In this document: in pieces, positions 24,504 to 33,128 of the stretch
How the letters are laid out: each line of letters opens with the position of its first letter
How positions within the stretch are numbered: the stretch's first letter is position 1
NCBI GenBank assembly: GCA_023412805.1
Contig: JAEZRM010000157.1
Coordinates: forward strand, 49,659 to 113,658
DNA length: 64,000 nucleotides
DNA from: Pseudomonadota bacterium
Lineage (GTDB): Bacteria > Pseudomonadota > Alphaproteobacteria > Rhizobiales > Hyphomicrobiaceae
Reading direction: 5' to 3'
The notes under the pieces: generated by a model
Told to the model about the DNA's origin: nothing
Seen by the model: the letters and a program-made list of their open reading frames with translations, nothing else
Databases searched by the model: none
Made by a program: the position numbers and the translations under genes

Positions 24504-24657
24504 GCCCGCCTCCTTCTGCCTGCCTTACCGACATCCTTGCGGTGAGGTCGGGGGCACGTCAACCACATCAGATCAATTTTGGTGTCCGGCAACGAGGATG
24601 CAATTGCGCAGACAATGGTCAAGCCGCTAAATCGCTCGCCCGCCTGGGAGGGATTTC

Positions 24658-25245
24658 ATGCTGCGCCGGCTCTACGACTGGACGATGGCCCTTGCTGCCC
24701 GCAAAACCGCGGAATACTGGCTCGCCTTCATCGCATTCGTCGAGAGCTCGGTTTTTCTCATTCCAGCGGACGTGCTCTTCGTGCCCATGGCACTGGCGCG
24801 GCCCGACCGCACCTATCGCTATGCGATCGTTGCGACGGTCATGTCCGTGCTCGGCGGGATCGCCGGGTGGTACATCGGCTACTATGCCTTCGATGCGGTC
24901 GCGAAGCCCGCCCTCGAGTTCTACGGCAAGTTCGAGGCCTTCGAGAGGCTGCGCCAATCCGCTGACGCTGATCTCGTGCTGCTGCTTCTGATCACCTCGG
25001 GCCTCTCGCATCTGCCGCCGATCAAGGTGGTCACCATTCTTTCCGGCGCGCTGCACGTGAACATCTGGCTGTTCATCGCCTCGGCGATCGTCGCACGTGG
25101 CGCGCGGTTCCTGTTTCTCGCATGGCTGCTCAATCGCTACGGCGCGCCGATCCGGCACTTTATCGAAGATCGTCTCGGCACGCTGGCCGCGCTCGGATGT
25201 GCGGCGCTCATTGGATTGTATGCGGCCGTGAGATATCTGTCGTAA
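24658..25245 (+). CDS. YqaA/DedA-like (VTT domain) inner-membrane protein
   Basis: A 195-residue membrane protein with four to five hydrophobic segments. The pattern FIAFVESSVFLIPADVLFVPMALARP, then a G-G-x-x-G-W-Y-I-G-Y segment and a LSHLPPIKVVTILSGAL segment are typical of the YqaA branch of the DedA/VTT superfamily, thought to be lipid-related transporters or scramblases. The ATG is preceded by GGGAGGGATTTC. It is transcribed away from the nitrile hydratase genes and is followed 32 bases later by a RidA gene. Confidence 0.87.
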   Translation: MLRRLYDWTMALAARKTAEYWLAFIAFVESSVFLIPADVLFVPMALARPDRTYRYAIVATVMSVLGGIAGWYIGYYAFDAVAKPALEFYGKFEAFERLRQSADADLVLLLLITSGLSHLPPIKVVTILSGALHVNIWLFIASAIVARGARFLFLAWLLNRYGAPIRHFIEDRLGTLAALGCAALIGLYAAVRYLS

Positions 25246-25277
25246 GATCCTCGGGAGTTTTAAATCGGGAGTGCAGC

Positions 25278-25679
25278 ATGGCCGCCATCACATATCCGCA
25301 CGTCGAAGGTCTCCTGAAGAATCCTGCCTATTCGCATGTGGCGATCGCATCAGGCGCCCGCACCGTCTACATCGCCGGTCAGGTCTCGATGGATACCCAG
25401 GGAAATCTGGTCGGAGACGGCGATCTCGGCGCACAGACGGAACAGGTCATGCGCAACCTCGGCACGGCGCTTGCGGCGGCAGGAGCCAGTTTCGCCGATG
25501 TCGTGAAGATCACGACCTACGTCGTCGACTACAAGCCGGAGATGCGCGCCGTCATCGGCAAGGCGCGGACGCCGTTCTTTGCGGGCCGCGAGCCACCTGC
25601 GAGCACGCTCGTCGGCGTGTCAGCGCTGGCGCTCCCAGGATGGCTCATCGAAATCGAAGCGGTAGCGGTGATCGGATAG
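25278..25679 (+). CDS. RidA family protein (enamine/imine deaminase)
   Basis: A 133-residue YjgF/YER057c/UK114 protein. Seen: the VAIASGARTVYIAGQVSMD strand pair, a helix QTEQVMRNLGTALAAAGAS, KITTYVVDY and R-x-P-x-F-F, ending with ASTLVGVSALALPGWLIEIEAVAV. The canonical catalytic arginine that precedes P-A-R-S/A-x-V in RidA is replaced by a PPASTLVGV stretch, so this belongs to a non-RidA subfamily. Start at 25278 has CGGGAGTGCAGC. Detoxifying or catabolic role likely. Confidence 0.88.
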   Translation: MAAITYPHVEGLLKNPAYSHVAIASGARTVYIAGQVSMDTQGNLVGDGDLGAQTEQVMRNLGTALAAAGASFADVVKITTYVVDYKPEMRAVIGKARTPFFAGREPPASTLVGVSALALPGWLIEIEAVAVIG

Positions 25680-25684
25680 GGCCC

Positions 25685-26035
25685 CTATCCGATGCCCCGA
25701 AGCTCCTTCGCCAGACAGGGGCCCAGCCATTGACGAACCTGCGCGCCAGCCTCGCCTTCGCGTGGCAGGTTCTCGAGGAACGAGACCGAGACGAGCTCGA
25801 TAACGTCGCGGTCGCCACGTACGAACGCCTCTTCGAGATAGCCGAGAATGTCGTGAAGCTCCGACGATGCCTCGCCGCTGCCGGCGCACCTGATGACATA
25901 GCGCGTGACATCGCCGAAGAAGACGTGCGGCAGGATCTCACCGCTATTTCCCTCGATGTGCTTAGCGAGAAGCCCGCGTAGACCTGGGAAACGCGACACC
26001 AACGACGTCACGAGTGTAACAGTCGCTTCGATCAC
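25685..26035 (-). CDS. Hypothetical helical protein (DUF7674-like)
   Basis: A 116-residue protein starting at GTG (26035) with GGGAGCTGATCG upstream. The pattern of a proline-containing FFGDVTRYVI segment, a central helix ILGYLEEAFVRGDRDVIELVSVSFLENL and an R-x-W-L-G-P-C-L-A-K-E-L ending resembles small proteins grouped as DUF7674, often immunity-like or of unknown function. It starts 3 bases downstream of the acyl-CoA synthetase stop on the same strand and is likely in its operon. Family call is tentative. Confidence 0.65.
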   Translation of the reverse strand: MIEATVTLVTSLVSRFPGLRGLLAKHIEGNSGEILPHVFFGDVTRYVIRCAGSGEASSELHDILGYLEEAFVRGDRDVIELVSVSFLENLPREGEAGAQVRQWLGPCLAKELRGIG

Positions 26036-26038
26036 CGA

Positions 26039-28126
26039 TCAGCTCCCGAGCACCACCAGCCCATCCACCGCGACCGCGCCCTCGCCATTCGCACGCACGA
26101 TGACCGGATTGATCTCGGCTTCGGCGATTTGCGGTGCGTCCGAGAGCGCGAGTTGCGAGATCGCGACGACGATTACCGCCAGCGCTTCGAGATCACCTTC
26201 GGGCAATCCGCGAAACCCGCGCAACGGCGCGAAGCCTTTGACCTCGGCGATCATGGCGCGTGCGGACGCGAGGTCTACGGGCGCGGGACGCACGGCGACG
26301 TCGCCATAGACTTCCGCGAGAATGCCGCCGACGCCAACCGCGACCAGCGGACCGACACGCGGATCGCGCCTGAAACCCACGATCGCCTCGCCGATCCCCT
26401 TGATCATCTCCTGAACGACGACGCCATCGATACGCGCGCCGGGCACCTTCTTCGGCACGTCCGTCAGGAGCGATGTCACCGTCGACTTCAGCGCTGCGGC
26501 ATCGGCAATGCCGACCTTCACACCGCCGACCTCACTCTTGTGCGCGATGTCCACCGAGAGGATTTTCGCGACCACGGGATAGCTCAACTTCAGCACATCG
26601 ACGCCCGCCGCGTCACTGACCTGCGCGATAACCGGCACCGGTACGCCGAGCGCGGAGAACAGCTCCAGCGCCCGCTGTTCGTTCAAGGTTGCAGCGCCCA
26701 TTGCGCGATCGAGGCTGGTGCGCGCCGCTTCCGGTAGCGCGATCACCTGCTGCTCGCGCGGCGGTGTCCAATCGAGATAGGCGCCCAGTGCATCGGCGCA
26801 GGACTCCGGCGTCCGGAAGCCTGCAATACCCGCACCAGCCAAGAGCTCCAGCGAGCGCTGCGCGTTCGGCAGCAGGAACGCGACGATCGGTTTCTCCGCC
26901 GAGGCCCATTTAGCGAGCGGCGCCACCGCCAGCTCCGGGAAATACTCCGCCGACGAGCCGACGCCGACCACAACAGCATCGACGCGCGGATCGGCCATGA
27001 AATTCGACATGACCGCGTCGACCACCTCGGGCTTGGTGCCAGCCATGGTCACATCGGCGATCGGCGATCCCGGTGCCACATCGATCTTGAAGGTGGCGAG
27101 TTCCTCGCTGAGCTTCTCCGCCGCCGGCACGACCTCGATGCCGCGCGAGCCGAGATGATCGACGACCAGCGCCGCTGCGCCACCCGTCGTCGTCGTGACA
27201 GCGACGCGCTTGCCCTTCGGCGGCTTTCGCCCCTTGAGCAGCAACGGCGCCTCGATGAGGCTCTCGAAATGATCGAGCCGCATGATCCCGCAGTCCGCGA
27301 GGAAGGCATCGAGCGCACGCGTCTCGCCGACCATGGCGCCGGTGTGCGATTGCGCAAGCGCCTGCCCGAGATCCGAGCGGCCGAGCACGTAGGCCATGAC
27401 AGGCTTGCCGACAACGTGGGCTTTCCGCGCCATCTCGGCGACGCCGACCGGATCGCGCATGGTCTCGAGGAAGAGCAGGATCACGTCGGTATCGGGATCA
27501 TCCACCAGCATGGAGGCGATCTCGCCGACCGTCAGGTCACACTCGTTGCCGATGGAGACCAGCGTCGAGAAACCAATGCCGCGTGCCTCGCCGCGACTGA
27601 CGAGCGCGCCGATCATCGAGCCCGACTGTGAGACGAGGCCGGTGCGCCCCTTCGGCAGGCGCTCGCGCTCCAGCACCGCATTCGCCGAAAGCGTCAGCGG
27701 CCAATGCGTGTTGATGACGCCCAGACTGTTCGGGCCAATGAGGCGGACGCCACCCTCGCGCGCCGTGGCGATCAGCTCTGCCTGTCGTGCCTTGCCGGCG
27801 TCTCCGCCTTCGGCAAAACCGCCGGCGAAGATCGTCGCGCCCGCGACACCGGCCTTGCCGCAATCGCGGATGGCCTCGATGACCGAGTTCGTGCCGAGCA
27901 TGACATAGGCATGATCCGGCGGCTCGGGACAGTCAGCGAGCGAGGCATAGCAGGGCTCGCCGAAGAGCTCTTTGTACCCAGGATTGATGGGGTAGATCGT
28001 GCCGGTAAAGCCGTGCTTGCGCAGATAGCGCTGGGGGCGCGAATTGTTCTTCTTCACATCACCGGAAGCCCCGACGATGGCGACGCGTTCAGGACGCAGC
28101 AGGCGGTCGGCGAATGCTCGAGCCAT
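26039..28126 (-). CDS. ADP-forming acyl-CoA synthetase (acetate-CoA ligase family), fused alpha and beta parts
   Basis: A 695-residue protein. Residues about 1-140 form a CoA-binding domain (RVAIVGASGDVKKNN, TIYPINPGY), then succinyl-CoA-ligase-like domains with the phosphohistidine region AQSHTGAMVGE, then an ATP-grasp domain (about 470-690; KLSYPVVAKILSVDIAHKSE and EINPV). This is the acetyl-CoA synthetase (ADP-forming)/Pat-like fusion that makes or breaks acyl-CoA with ATP/ADP. No GNAT acetyltransferase domain is attached, so it is not the Pat fusion. Start at 28126 is preferred; an upstream ATG at 28162 has no ribosome-binding site. Acyl substrate unknown. Confidence 0.9.
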   Translation of the reverse strand: MARAFADRLLRPERVAIVGASGDVKKNNSRPQRYLRKHGFTGTIYPINPGYKELFGEPCYASLADCPEPPDHAYVMLGTNSVIEAIRDCGKAGVAGATIFAGGFAEGGDAGKARQAELIATAREGGVRLIGPNSLGVINTHWPLTLSANAVLERERLPKGRTGLVSQSGSMIGALVSRGEARGIGFSTLVSIGNECDLTVGEIASMLVDDPDTDVILLFLETMRDPVGVAEMARKAHVVGKPVMAYVLGRSDLGQALAQSHTGAMVGETRALDAFLADCGIMRLDHFESLIEAPLLLKGRKPPKGKRVAVTTTTGGAAALVVDHLGSRGIEVVPAAEKLSEELATFKIDVAPGSPIADVTMAGTKPEVVDAVMSNFMADPRVDAVVVGVGSSAEYFPELAVAPLAKWASAEKPIVAFLLPNAQRSLELLAGAGIAGFRTPESCADALGAYLDWTPPREQQVIALPEAARTSLDRAMGAATLNEQRALELFSALGVPVPVIAQVSDAAGVDVLKLSYPVVAKILSVDIAHKSEVGGVKVGIADAAALKSTVTSLLTDVPKKVPGARIDGVVVQEMIKGIGEAIVGFRRDPRVGPLVAVGVGGILAEVYGDVAVRPAPVDLASARAMIAEVKGFAPLRGFRGLPEGDLEALAVIVVAISQLALSDAPQIAEAEINPVIVRANGEGAVAVDGLVVLGS

Positions 28127-28245
28127 GGGTTCGAATCTCTCCCTGTCCGGCCCGCATTTCATGGCTGCGAAACCGCTTCTTCGGAGTATGTCTATCCGAT
28201 CGGCTCACGGTCCGCCATATGTCCGGACATCTAGGGTGGTATGAA

Positions 28246-28884
28246 ATGACCACGAATGTCGAGCGCTACCAGCGGATCGCCCCGCTCTACGACTTCCTGG
28301 ATGGGCCGTTCGAGCGCCAGCGCTACCGCGCGCTGCGGTCGATGCTCTTCGATGGCATATCAGGGCGACTGCTCGACGCCGGCATCGGTACGGGCCGGAA
28401 TTGCGCGTATTATCCGCGCGACGCCACCGTTACGGGTATCGATTTCAGTCCAGCGATGCTCGCGCGGGCGCGGGCGCGGTGTCCCACGCTCGCCGAGGGC
28501 GGTCGGCTCCATGAGATGGACGTTACCGCGCTCGCATTTCCTGCGGCCTCGTTCGACGCTGCCGTCTCGAGCTTCCTTTTCTGCGTTCTGCCTGACAACC
28601 AGCAGGTGCCGGCGCTCCGCGAGCTCGGCCGCGTCGTCAAGCCCGGCGGTCTCATTCGCCTGCTCGAGTATGTTCGACCGAGCGGCGGCTTGCGGCGCGC
28701 CATCACATACCTCTGGCAGCCGTGGATCGCCTGGGCCTATGGCGCGAGCTACGACCGGCACACAGAGCAGCATGTCCCTGCGGCCGGGCTCGAACTCGTC
28801 GAGAGCCGCTTCGTCGTGGCCGATCTCGTGAAGATGCTGACGATGCGCGTAGCCGAGCGCCCCGCCGCATCAGCCGCACCATGA
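28246..28884 (+). CDS. Class I SAM-dependent methyltransferase
   Basis: A 212-residue UbiE/PmtA-like methyltransferase: YQRIAPLYDFLDGPFE at the start, SAM-binding LLDAGIGTGRNCAYYP, TGIDFSPAMLARARAR, and a late VKPGGLIRLLEYVRPSGGLRR cut into VKPGGLIRLLEY followed by a hydrophobic WQPWIAWAYG stretch. The pattern fits phospholipid N-methyltransferases and quinone methyltransferases equally. The start codon ATG 28246 is the second of two close ATGs and begins the family sequence. Its stop overlaps the kinase start (ATGA). Confidence 0.85.
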   Translation: MTTNVERYQRIAPLYDFLDGPFERQRYRALRSMLFDGISGRLLDAGIGTGRNCAYYPRDATVTGIDFSPAMLARARARCPTLAEGGRLHEMDVTALAFPAASFDAAVSSFLFCVLPDNQQVPALRELGRVVKPGGLIRLLEYVRPSGGLRRAITYLWQPWIAWAYGASYDRHTEQHVPAAGLELVESRFVVADLVKMLTMRVAERPAASAAP

Positions 28885-29702
28885 GCGACCCGATCTTCGA
28901 GCCGTATCTTGAGCGCTGGCGTCTGACGCCGGACGGCGCAGCGATCGTCACGCCCGCAGCGCGCCTGCTTCCCGTACGTCAGGGCACCATGCCTGCGATG
29001 CTGAAAGTCGTCACACTCGATGAGGCCAAGCGCGGCACTGACCTGCTTACGTGGTGGGACGGACAAGGCGCCGCGCGCGTCTACGAACGCGATGGCGATG
29101 CTCTCCTCATGGAGCGCGCGCTCGGCGAACGCTCTCTCGTCGATTTCGCGCGAAGCGGCCGCGATGACGAGGCGACGCATATTCTCTGCAACACGATCGC
29201 GACCCTGCATCGCCCCCGCGGAAGACCAGCTCCCGACCTCACACCGCTGGATGTGTGGTTCGCGCCATTGAGCCCCGTCGCACGCACGCATGGCGGCCTG
29301 ATCGCGCGCGCGGACGCGGTTGCAGGAGAGCTGCTCACATCGCCCCGCGATATCATGTCCCTACACGGTGACATCCACCACGAGAACGTGCTCGACTTCG
29401 GTGCGCGCGGCTGGCTGGCGATCGATCCCCACGCCGTACTCGGCGAGCGCGGCTTCGATTACGCGAACATCTTCTGCAATCCCGACCTCGGCGATCCGGC
29501 CATCACAATCGCACGTGATCGTGCGCACTTCCTCCGCCGTGTCGAGATCGTCGTCGCACGCTCGGGCATCGAACGGCAGCGACTTTTGCAGTGGATCCTC
29601 GCGTGGTGCGGCCTTTCCGCTGCGTGGTTCATAAGCGACGGTGCCAACGCGGACATCGATATTGCCATTGCCGCTTTAGCAGTCGCCGCAATCGACGACT
29701 GA
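28881..29702 (+). CDS. Aminoglycoside/hydroxyurea phosphotransferase-family kinase (APH(6)-like)
   Basis: A 273-residue kinase-fold protein. The Brenner/catalytic loop is MSLHGDIHHENVLDF, followed by GWLAIDPHAVLGERGFDYA, the pattern of the APH_6_hur family that includes StrB streptomycin 6-phosphotransferases. Chromosomal members of this family frequently have no proven resistance role. It overlaps the methyltransferase stop by 4 bases, so the pair is translationally coupled; a shared small-molecule substrate is possible. The N-terminal nucleotide-binding lobe is compact but complete (PAMLKVVT lysine). Confidence 0.85.
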   Translation: MSDPIFEPYLERWRLTPDGAAIVTPAARLLPVRQGTMPAMLKVVTLDEAKRGTDLLTWWDGQGAARVYERDGDALLMERALGERSLVDFARSGRDDEATHILCNTIATLHRPRGRPAPDLTPLDVWFAPLSPVARTHGGLIARADAVAGELLTSPRDIMSLHGDIHHENVLDFGARGWLAIDPHAVLGERGFDYANIFCNPDLGDPAITIARDRAHFLRRVEIVVARSGIERQRLLQWILAWCGLSAAWFISDGANADIDIAIAALAVAAIDD

Positions 29703-29767
29703 GTGACGCCTCGTGAACGTCGCATTGAACGTCCATTGAAGTGGGGGGATCTGAGCGAGGTTCGAGC

Positions 29768-30274
29768 ATGCCGACGGCTGTCGAGACGATCCACGAGGAG
29801 ATCAGAGCGGCCTTTCCCCCGACGCGGTCGAAGCCGTTTGAGCCCCTCGTCAGCAGCACTCAGGGCGATGAGCCTGAGCAAGTGGCACGCGCCTTTCAGA
29901 ACAAGACGGACTGGACGCTCCTGCGCGACGACTGGCTCGAAGCCATACCTTGCGCGCTGCACTTTCTCTCGAACGAGGCCCTCTGCTTCTATATTCCGGC
30001 ATTTCTGGAAGCCGATCTGAGGGGACAGCTCAACATGGCCGACCCCGTTTTCGCCCTCACGCATGGCTTTGCGTATGGCATGAGCAATACGCCCATGCGC
30101 GGGCGCAAACCACCGACCTATGGCGATTATGCCCGAGCGCGTTGGGCGCCGCTCACACCGCAGCAAGCGCTTGCAATCGTGCACTACCTGGAGTGGTGCG
30201 TGGCGCAAGAGAGGCTGGCGAGTGATACCATCACAGAGGCTCTGCAGGCGTACTGGTACACACGCGCGGCATAG
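29768..30274 (+). CDS. Hypothetical protein, DUF6714-like
   Basis: A 168-residue soluble protein: IHEEIRAAFPP at the start, WTLLRDDWLEAIPCALHFLS, then the characteristic NEALCFYIPAFLEADLRG, and a C-terminal helix IVHYLEWCVAQE. This order matches the DUF6714 family of uncharacterised bacterial proteins. ATG at 29768 chosen over 29741. It stands 65 bases after the kinase gene on the same strand. Function unknown. Confidence 0.7.
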   Translation: MPTAVETIHEEIRAAFPPTRSKPFEPLVSSTQGDEPEQVARAFQNKTDWTLLRDDWLEAIPCALHFLSNEALCFYIPAFLEADLRGQLNMADPVFALTHGFAYGMSNTPMRGRKPPTYGDYARARWAPLTPQQALAIVHYLEWCVAQERLASDTITEALQAYWYTRAA

Positions 30275-30378
30275 TCATCACCTTCCCCGTTTGACGCCCT
30301 CCCCTTCCCCGTGCCAGCTTGCCGTCACCAAAATCCACGAACAAGCCCAGAGACATACCAAGAGGAAAGGCACCGACG

Positions 30379-31296
30379 ATGGCTGGCTGCTTGGAAGGCA
30401 AAGTAGTTGTAGTAACCGGCGCAGGCCGCGGCATCGGCAGGGGCATGGCGATGCTCGCCGCCGAGCAGGGCGCGAAGGTCGTCGTCAATGACCTCGGCGC
30501 CACCGTCGACGGTGAAGGCGCGGCCAGCCAGCAGCCTGCCGAAGAAGTCGTCGAGGAAATCCGCAAGGCGGGTGGCGAGGCCGTCGCCAACTTCGAGAGC
30601 GTCGCCGAGCCGAAGAGCGCGGAAAAGATCGTCCAGTGCGCGCTCGACAACTTCAAGCGCATCGACGGCGTGATCAACAATGCCGGCATCCTGCGCGACC
30701 GCATCTTCCATCGCATGTCGATCGTCGACTTCGATCAGGTCATCAAGGTGCACCTCTACGGCGCCTTCTACGTAAGCCGCGCCGCCGCGAACCACTTCAA
30801 GGAGCAGGAGTCGGGCGCGTTCGTGCACTTCACCTCGACCTCCGGGCTCATCGGCAACTTCGGACAGGCGAACTATGCCGCCGCCAAGATGGGCATCGTC
30901 GGTCTCTCGCGCGGCATCGCCCTCGACATGCAGCGGTACAACGTGCGCTCGAACTGCATCTCGCCCTTTGCCTGGAGCCGCATGATCGGCACCATCCCGA
31001 CGGAGACGCCCGAGCAGCAGGCCCGCGTCGAACGCATCAAGAAGATGACGCCGGACAAGATCGCCCCGCTCGCGATCTTCCTGCTCTCTGATCTCGCCAA
31101 GGAAGTTTCCGGCCAGATCCTCGCCTCGCGCATGCACGAGATCTATCTGTTCAACCAGACGCGCCCGATCCGCAGCGTGCACCGCGAGGAAGGCTGGACG
31201 CCGCAGACCATCGCCGAGCACGCGCTGCCCTCCATGCGCTCATCGCTGACGCCGCTCGACCGTTCGGGTGATGTGTTCTCCTGGGATCCGATCTGA
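30379..31296 (+). CDS. SDR family oxidoreductase, hydroxyacyl-CoA dehydrogenase (MFE-2)-like
   Basis: A 305-residue classical short-chain dehydrogenase: TGAGRGIGRGMAML binds the dinucleotide, NNAGILRD, serine in FTSTSGLIG and Y-x-x-x-K in NYAAAKMGIVG. The VVVNDLGATVDG-x-G insert after strand two and the LNxTRPIR-like C-terminus are typical of the peroxisomal multifunctional enzyme type, which oxidises (3R)-hydroxyacyl-CoA. ATG 30379 follows AGAGGAAAGGCACCGACG. Followed 16 bases later by a PNPOx-fold gene, probably one operon with it and the 2-hydroxyacid dehydrogenase. Confidence 0.9.
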   Translation: MAGCLEGKVVVVTGAGRGIGRGMAMLAAEQGAKVVVNDLGATVDGEGAASQQPAEEVVEEIRKAGGEAVANFESVAEPKSAEKIVQCALDNFKRIDGVINNAGILRDRIFHRMSIVDFDQVIKVHLYGAFYVSRAAANHFKEQESGAFVHFTSTSGLIGNFGQANYAAAKMGIVGLSRGIALDMQRYNVRSNCISPFAWSRMIGTIPTETPEQQARVERIKKMTPDKIAPLAIFLLSDLAKEVSGQILASRMHEIYLFNQTRPIRSVHREEGWTPQTIAEHALPSMRSSLTPLDRSGDVFSWDPI

Positions 31297-31312
31297 CGGC
31301 GAGCCGAGCGAC

Positions 31313-31924
31313 ATGAGCCAGCGGCCCTTCTTCCATGAAGGCATGCGCGCCCTGCAGGACCGTTTCGACGGGCGGCGCGTGGCGGATGCCATCGAGAAGC
31401 ACCGGAAGCACTACGCTTTCTGGGACGACGAGCGGGAGATGATCGAGAATGCCCGCTTCTTCTTCATTGCATCCGCGGCCGAAGGCCATGTCGACGGCAA
31501 CATCAAGTCCGGCGATCCGGGCTTCGTGAAGATCGTCGGCGACAACATCATCGAGTATCCAGAGTACGACGGGAACTCGATGTACCGCACGCTCGGGAAC
31601 ATCGCGCTGAGCCCGAGTGTCGGGCTGCTGTTCGTCAAGCTCGACGGCAAGAGCCGCCGCATCCGCGTCAACGGTCAGGCCACCATTCACGACGATGCCG
31701 AGACGCTGGCGCGGCATCATGGCGCCAAGCTCGTCGTGCGCATCGTCTGCGAGCTCTATCCGAATTGCCCGCGCTACGTGCCCGATATGGTCGAGGGCAC
31801 GCCATCACCGTACGTGCCGCGCGAGGGCGAAGGCATCCCACCGGCACCAGAGTGGAAGTCGCGCGATTACATCCGCGATATCCTGCCCGCCGACGATCCC
31901 CACCGCACCACCAACAAAGACTGA
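31313..31924 (+). CDS. Pyridoxamine 5-phosphate oxidase-fold protein, copy 2
   Basis: A 203-residue paralogue of the protein at 20591-21175 with the same ordered motifs: FHEGMRALQDRFDGRRVAD, ARFFFIASAAEGHVDGNIKSG, IEYPEYDGNSMYRTLGNI, VGLLFVKLDG and YPNCPRYVP. The two copies differ enough for distinct substrates. It sits between an SDR gene and a 2-hydroxyacid dehydrogenase gene. Likely an FMN- or F420-binding split barrel; activity unknown. Confidence 0.85.
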   Translation: MSQRPFFHEGMRALQDRFDGRRVADAIEKHRKHYAFWDDEREMIENARFFFIASAAEGHVDGNIKSGDPGFVKIVGDNIIEYPEYDGNSMYRTLGNIALSPSVGLLFVKLDGKSRRIRVNGQATIHDDAETLARHHGAKLVVRIVCELYPNCPRYVPDMVEGTPSPYVPREGEGIPPAPEWKSRDYIRDILPADDPHRTTNKD

Positions 31925-31954
31925 ACAACAAGATCGATGATCCGGAGAGAATAA

Positions 31955-32929
31955 ATGGCCGCTTTCCCCGCCCGCAAAGACACGCACGTCCTCTTTGCGC
32001 ATGTCGCCTACGAATTCACTGAGCCCTTTACGGCGCGCAACACCGGCATGACATTCGACATTGCGCGCAACTACGACGAGCTCGCGGCCAAGCTGCCGAA
32101 CGCTGACGTGCTCTCCGTCTCGATGATGTGGAAGAACGAACTCGCGGCCAAGAGCCCGCGCCTCAAGCTCATCCAGTCCATCAGCGCCGGCACGGACCAG
32201 TACGATCGCGACGTACTGAAGGCGAACGGCATCCGCCTCGCGAGCGGCCATGGCGTCAATGCCAACGCGGTTGCAGAGCACGCCATCTCGCTCATGCTCT
32301 CGCTCTCGCGCCAGTTGCATTTCCTACGTGACGCGCAGGCCGCGAAGTCGTGGCGCGGCATGCAGGGCGATCGCTCCATTCGCGAGGACGAGATCGAGGG
32401 CAAGACCGTGCTCATCGTCGGCGCGGGACGCATCGGACAACGGCTCGCCGCACTCTGCAAGGCCTTCGGCATGAAGGTCATTGCAACGCGGCGCAATCCC
32501 GCAGCAGGCGCCGGCGCGGCCGATGAGGTGGTCGCCGACAGCGCGCTCATGGCGAAGCTGCCCGAAGCCGATTTCGTCGTGCTCACCTGCCCGCTGACAC
32601 CCGAGACAACGAACCTCATCTCCGGCCCGCAGCTCGCTGCCATGAAGCCGACAGCCTTTCTCATCAACGTCGCGCGCGGCAAGGTCGTCGACGAGCCGGC
32701 GCTCATCGCAGCGCTCCAGGCGAAGAAAATCCGCGGCGCCGGCATCGATGTCACGGTCGAGGAGCCGCTGCCGGCATCATCGCCGCTGTGGTCCATGCCA
32801 CACGTGATCATGACGCCGCATTCGGGCGGCGAGACCGTGCGCTATGAGGATCGCGTCATCGATTTGCTCATCGAGAACGCCGATCGTCTCGCGCGCGGTG
32901 ACAGCAAGCTCGTGAACGAGATCGTGTAG
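31955..32929 (+). CDS. D-isomer-specific 2-hydroxyacid dehydrogenase family protein
   Basis: A 324-residue NAD(P)-dependent oxidoreductase with the N- and C-terminal catalytic domain and inserted Rossmann domain (IVGAGRIGQRLAALC). Catalytic residues are visible: Arg in NVARGKVVDEPA, Glu in VTVEEPLP, His in MTPHSGGE. It reduces a 2-keto acid or oxidises a D-2-hydroxyacid. ATG follows CCGGAGAGAATAA. The GAGTDQYD and HGVNANAVAEHAIS segments are family-typical. Likely the last gene of the 30379-32929 operon. Substrate not predictable. Confidence 0.9.
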   Translation: MAAFPARKDTHVLFAHVAYEFTEPFTARNTGMTFDIARNYDELAAKLPNADVLSVSMMWKNELAAKSPRLKLIQSISAGTDQYDRDVLKANGIRLASGHGVNANAVAEHAISLMLSLSRQLHFLRDAQAAKSWRGMQGDRSIREDEIEGKTVLIVGAGRIGQRLAALCKAFGMKVIATRRNPAAGAGAADEVVADSALMAKLPEADFVVLTCPLTPETTNLISGPQLAAMKPTAFLINVARGKVVDEPALIAALQAKKIRGAGIDVTVEEPLPASSPLWSMPHVIMTPHSGGETVRYEDRVIDLLIENADRLARGDSKLVNEIV

Positions 32930-33071
32930 GTATTTTTTCCTTACCGCGGGATCGTTTCGCGAATGGGGCCGGCGTCGCGACGGATTTCGCGGCGTCCCGC
33001 GTTTAAGCTCTCGGGACCGCCTAGCAAGCGCCGGTCCCCCTCTCCAGCTTTAACTGCCACGGAGAGGCGGA

Positions 33072-33113
33072 GAGGGGCGGCTGCAGGCCATCGACTCCAC
33101 AGGGCCGCCCCTC
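33072..33113. terminator. Hairpin between convergent genes
   Basis: GAGGGGCGGC (33072-33081) pairs perfectly with GCCGCCCCTC (33104-33113) around a 22-base loop, just before the end of the tlpA gene and after the dehydrogenase. A CTCTCC/GGAGAG pair lies immediately upstream. No T-run; possible bidirectional terminator. Confidence 0.5.
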
Positions 33114-33128
33114 CTCCTATCCCGATGG

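Noticed and set aside
28881..29702. Kinase considered as an acquired antibiotic resistance gene
   Set aside because: Base composition matches its neighbours, no mobile element is near, and chromosomal family members often have other roles.
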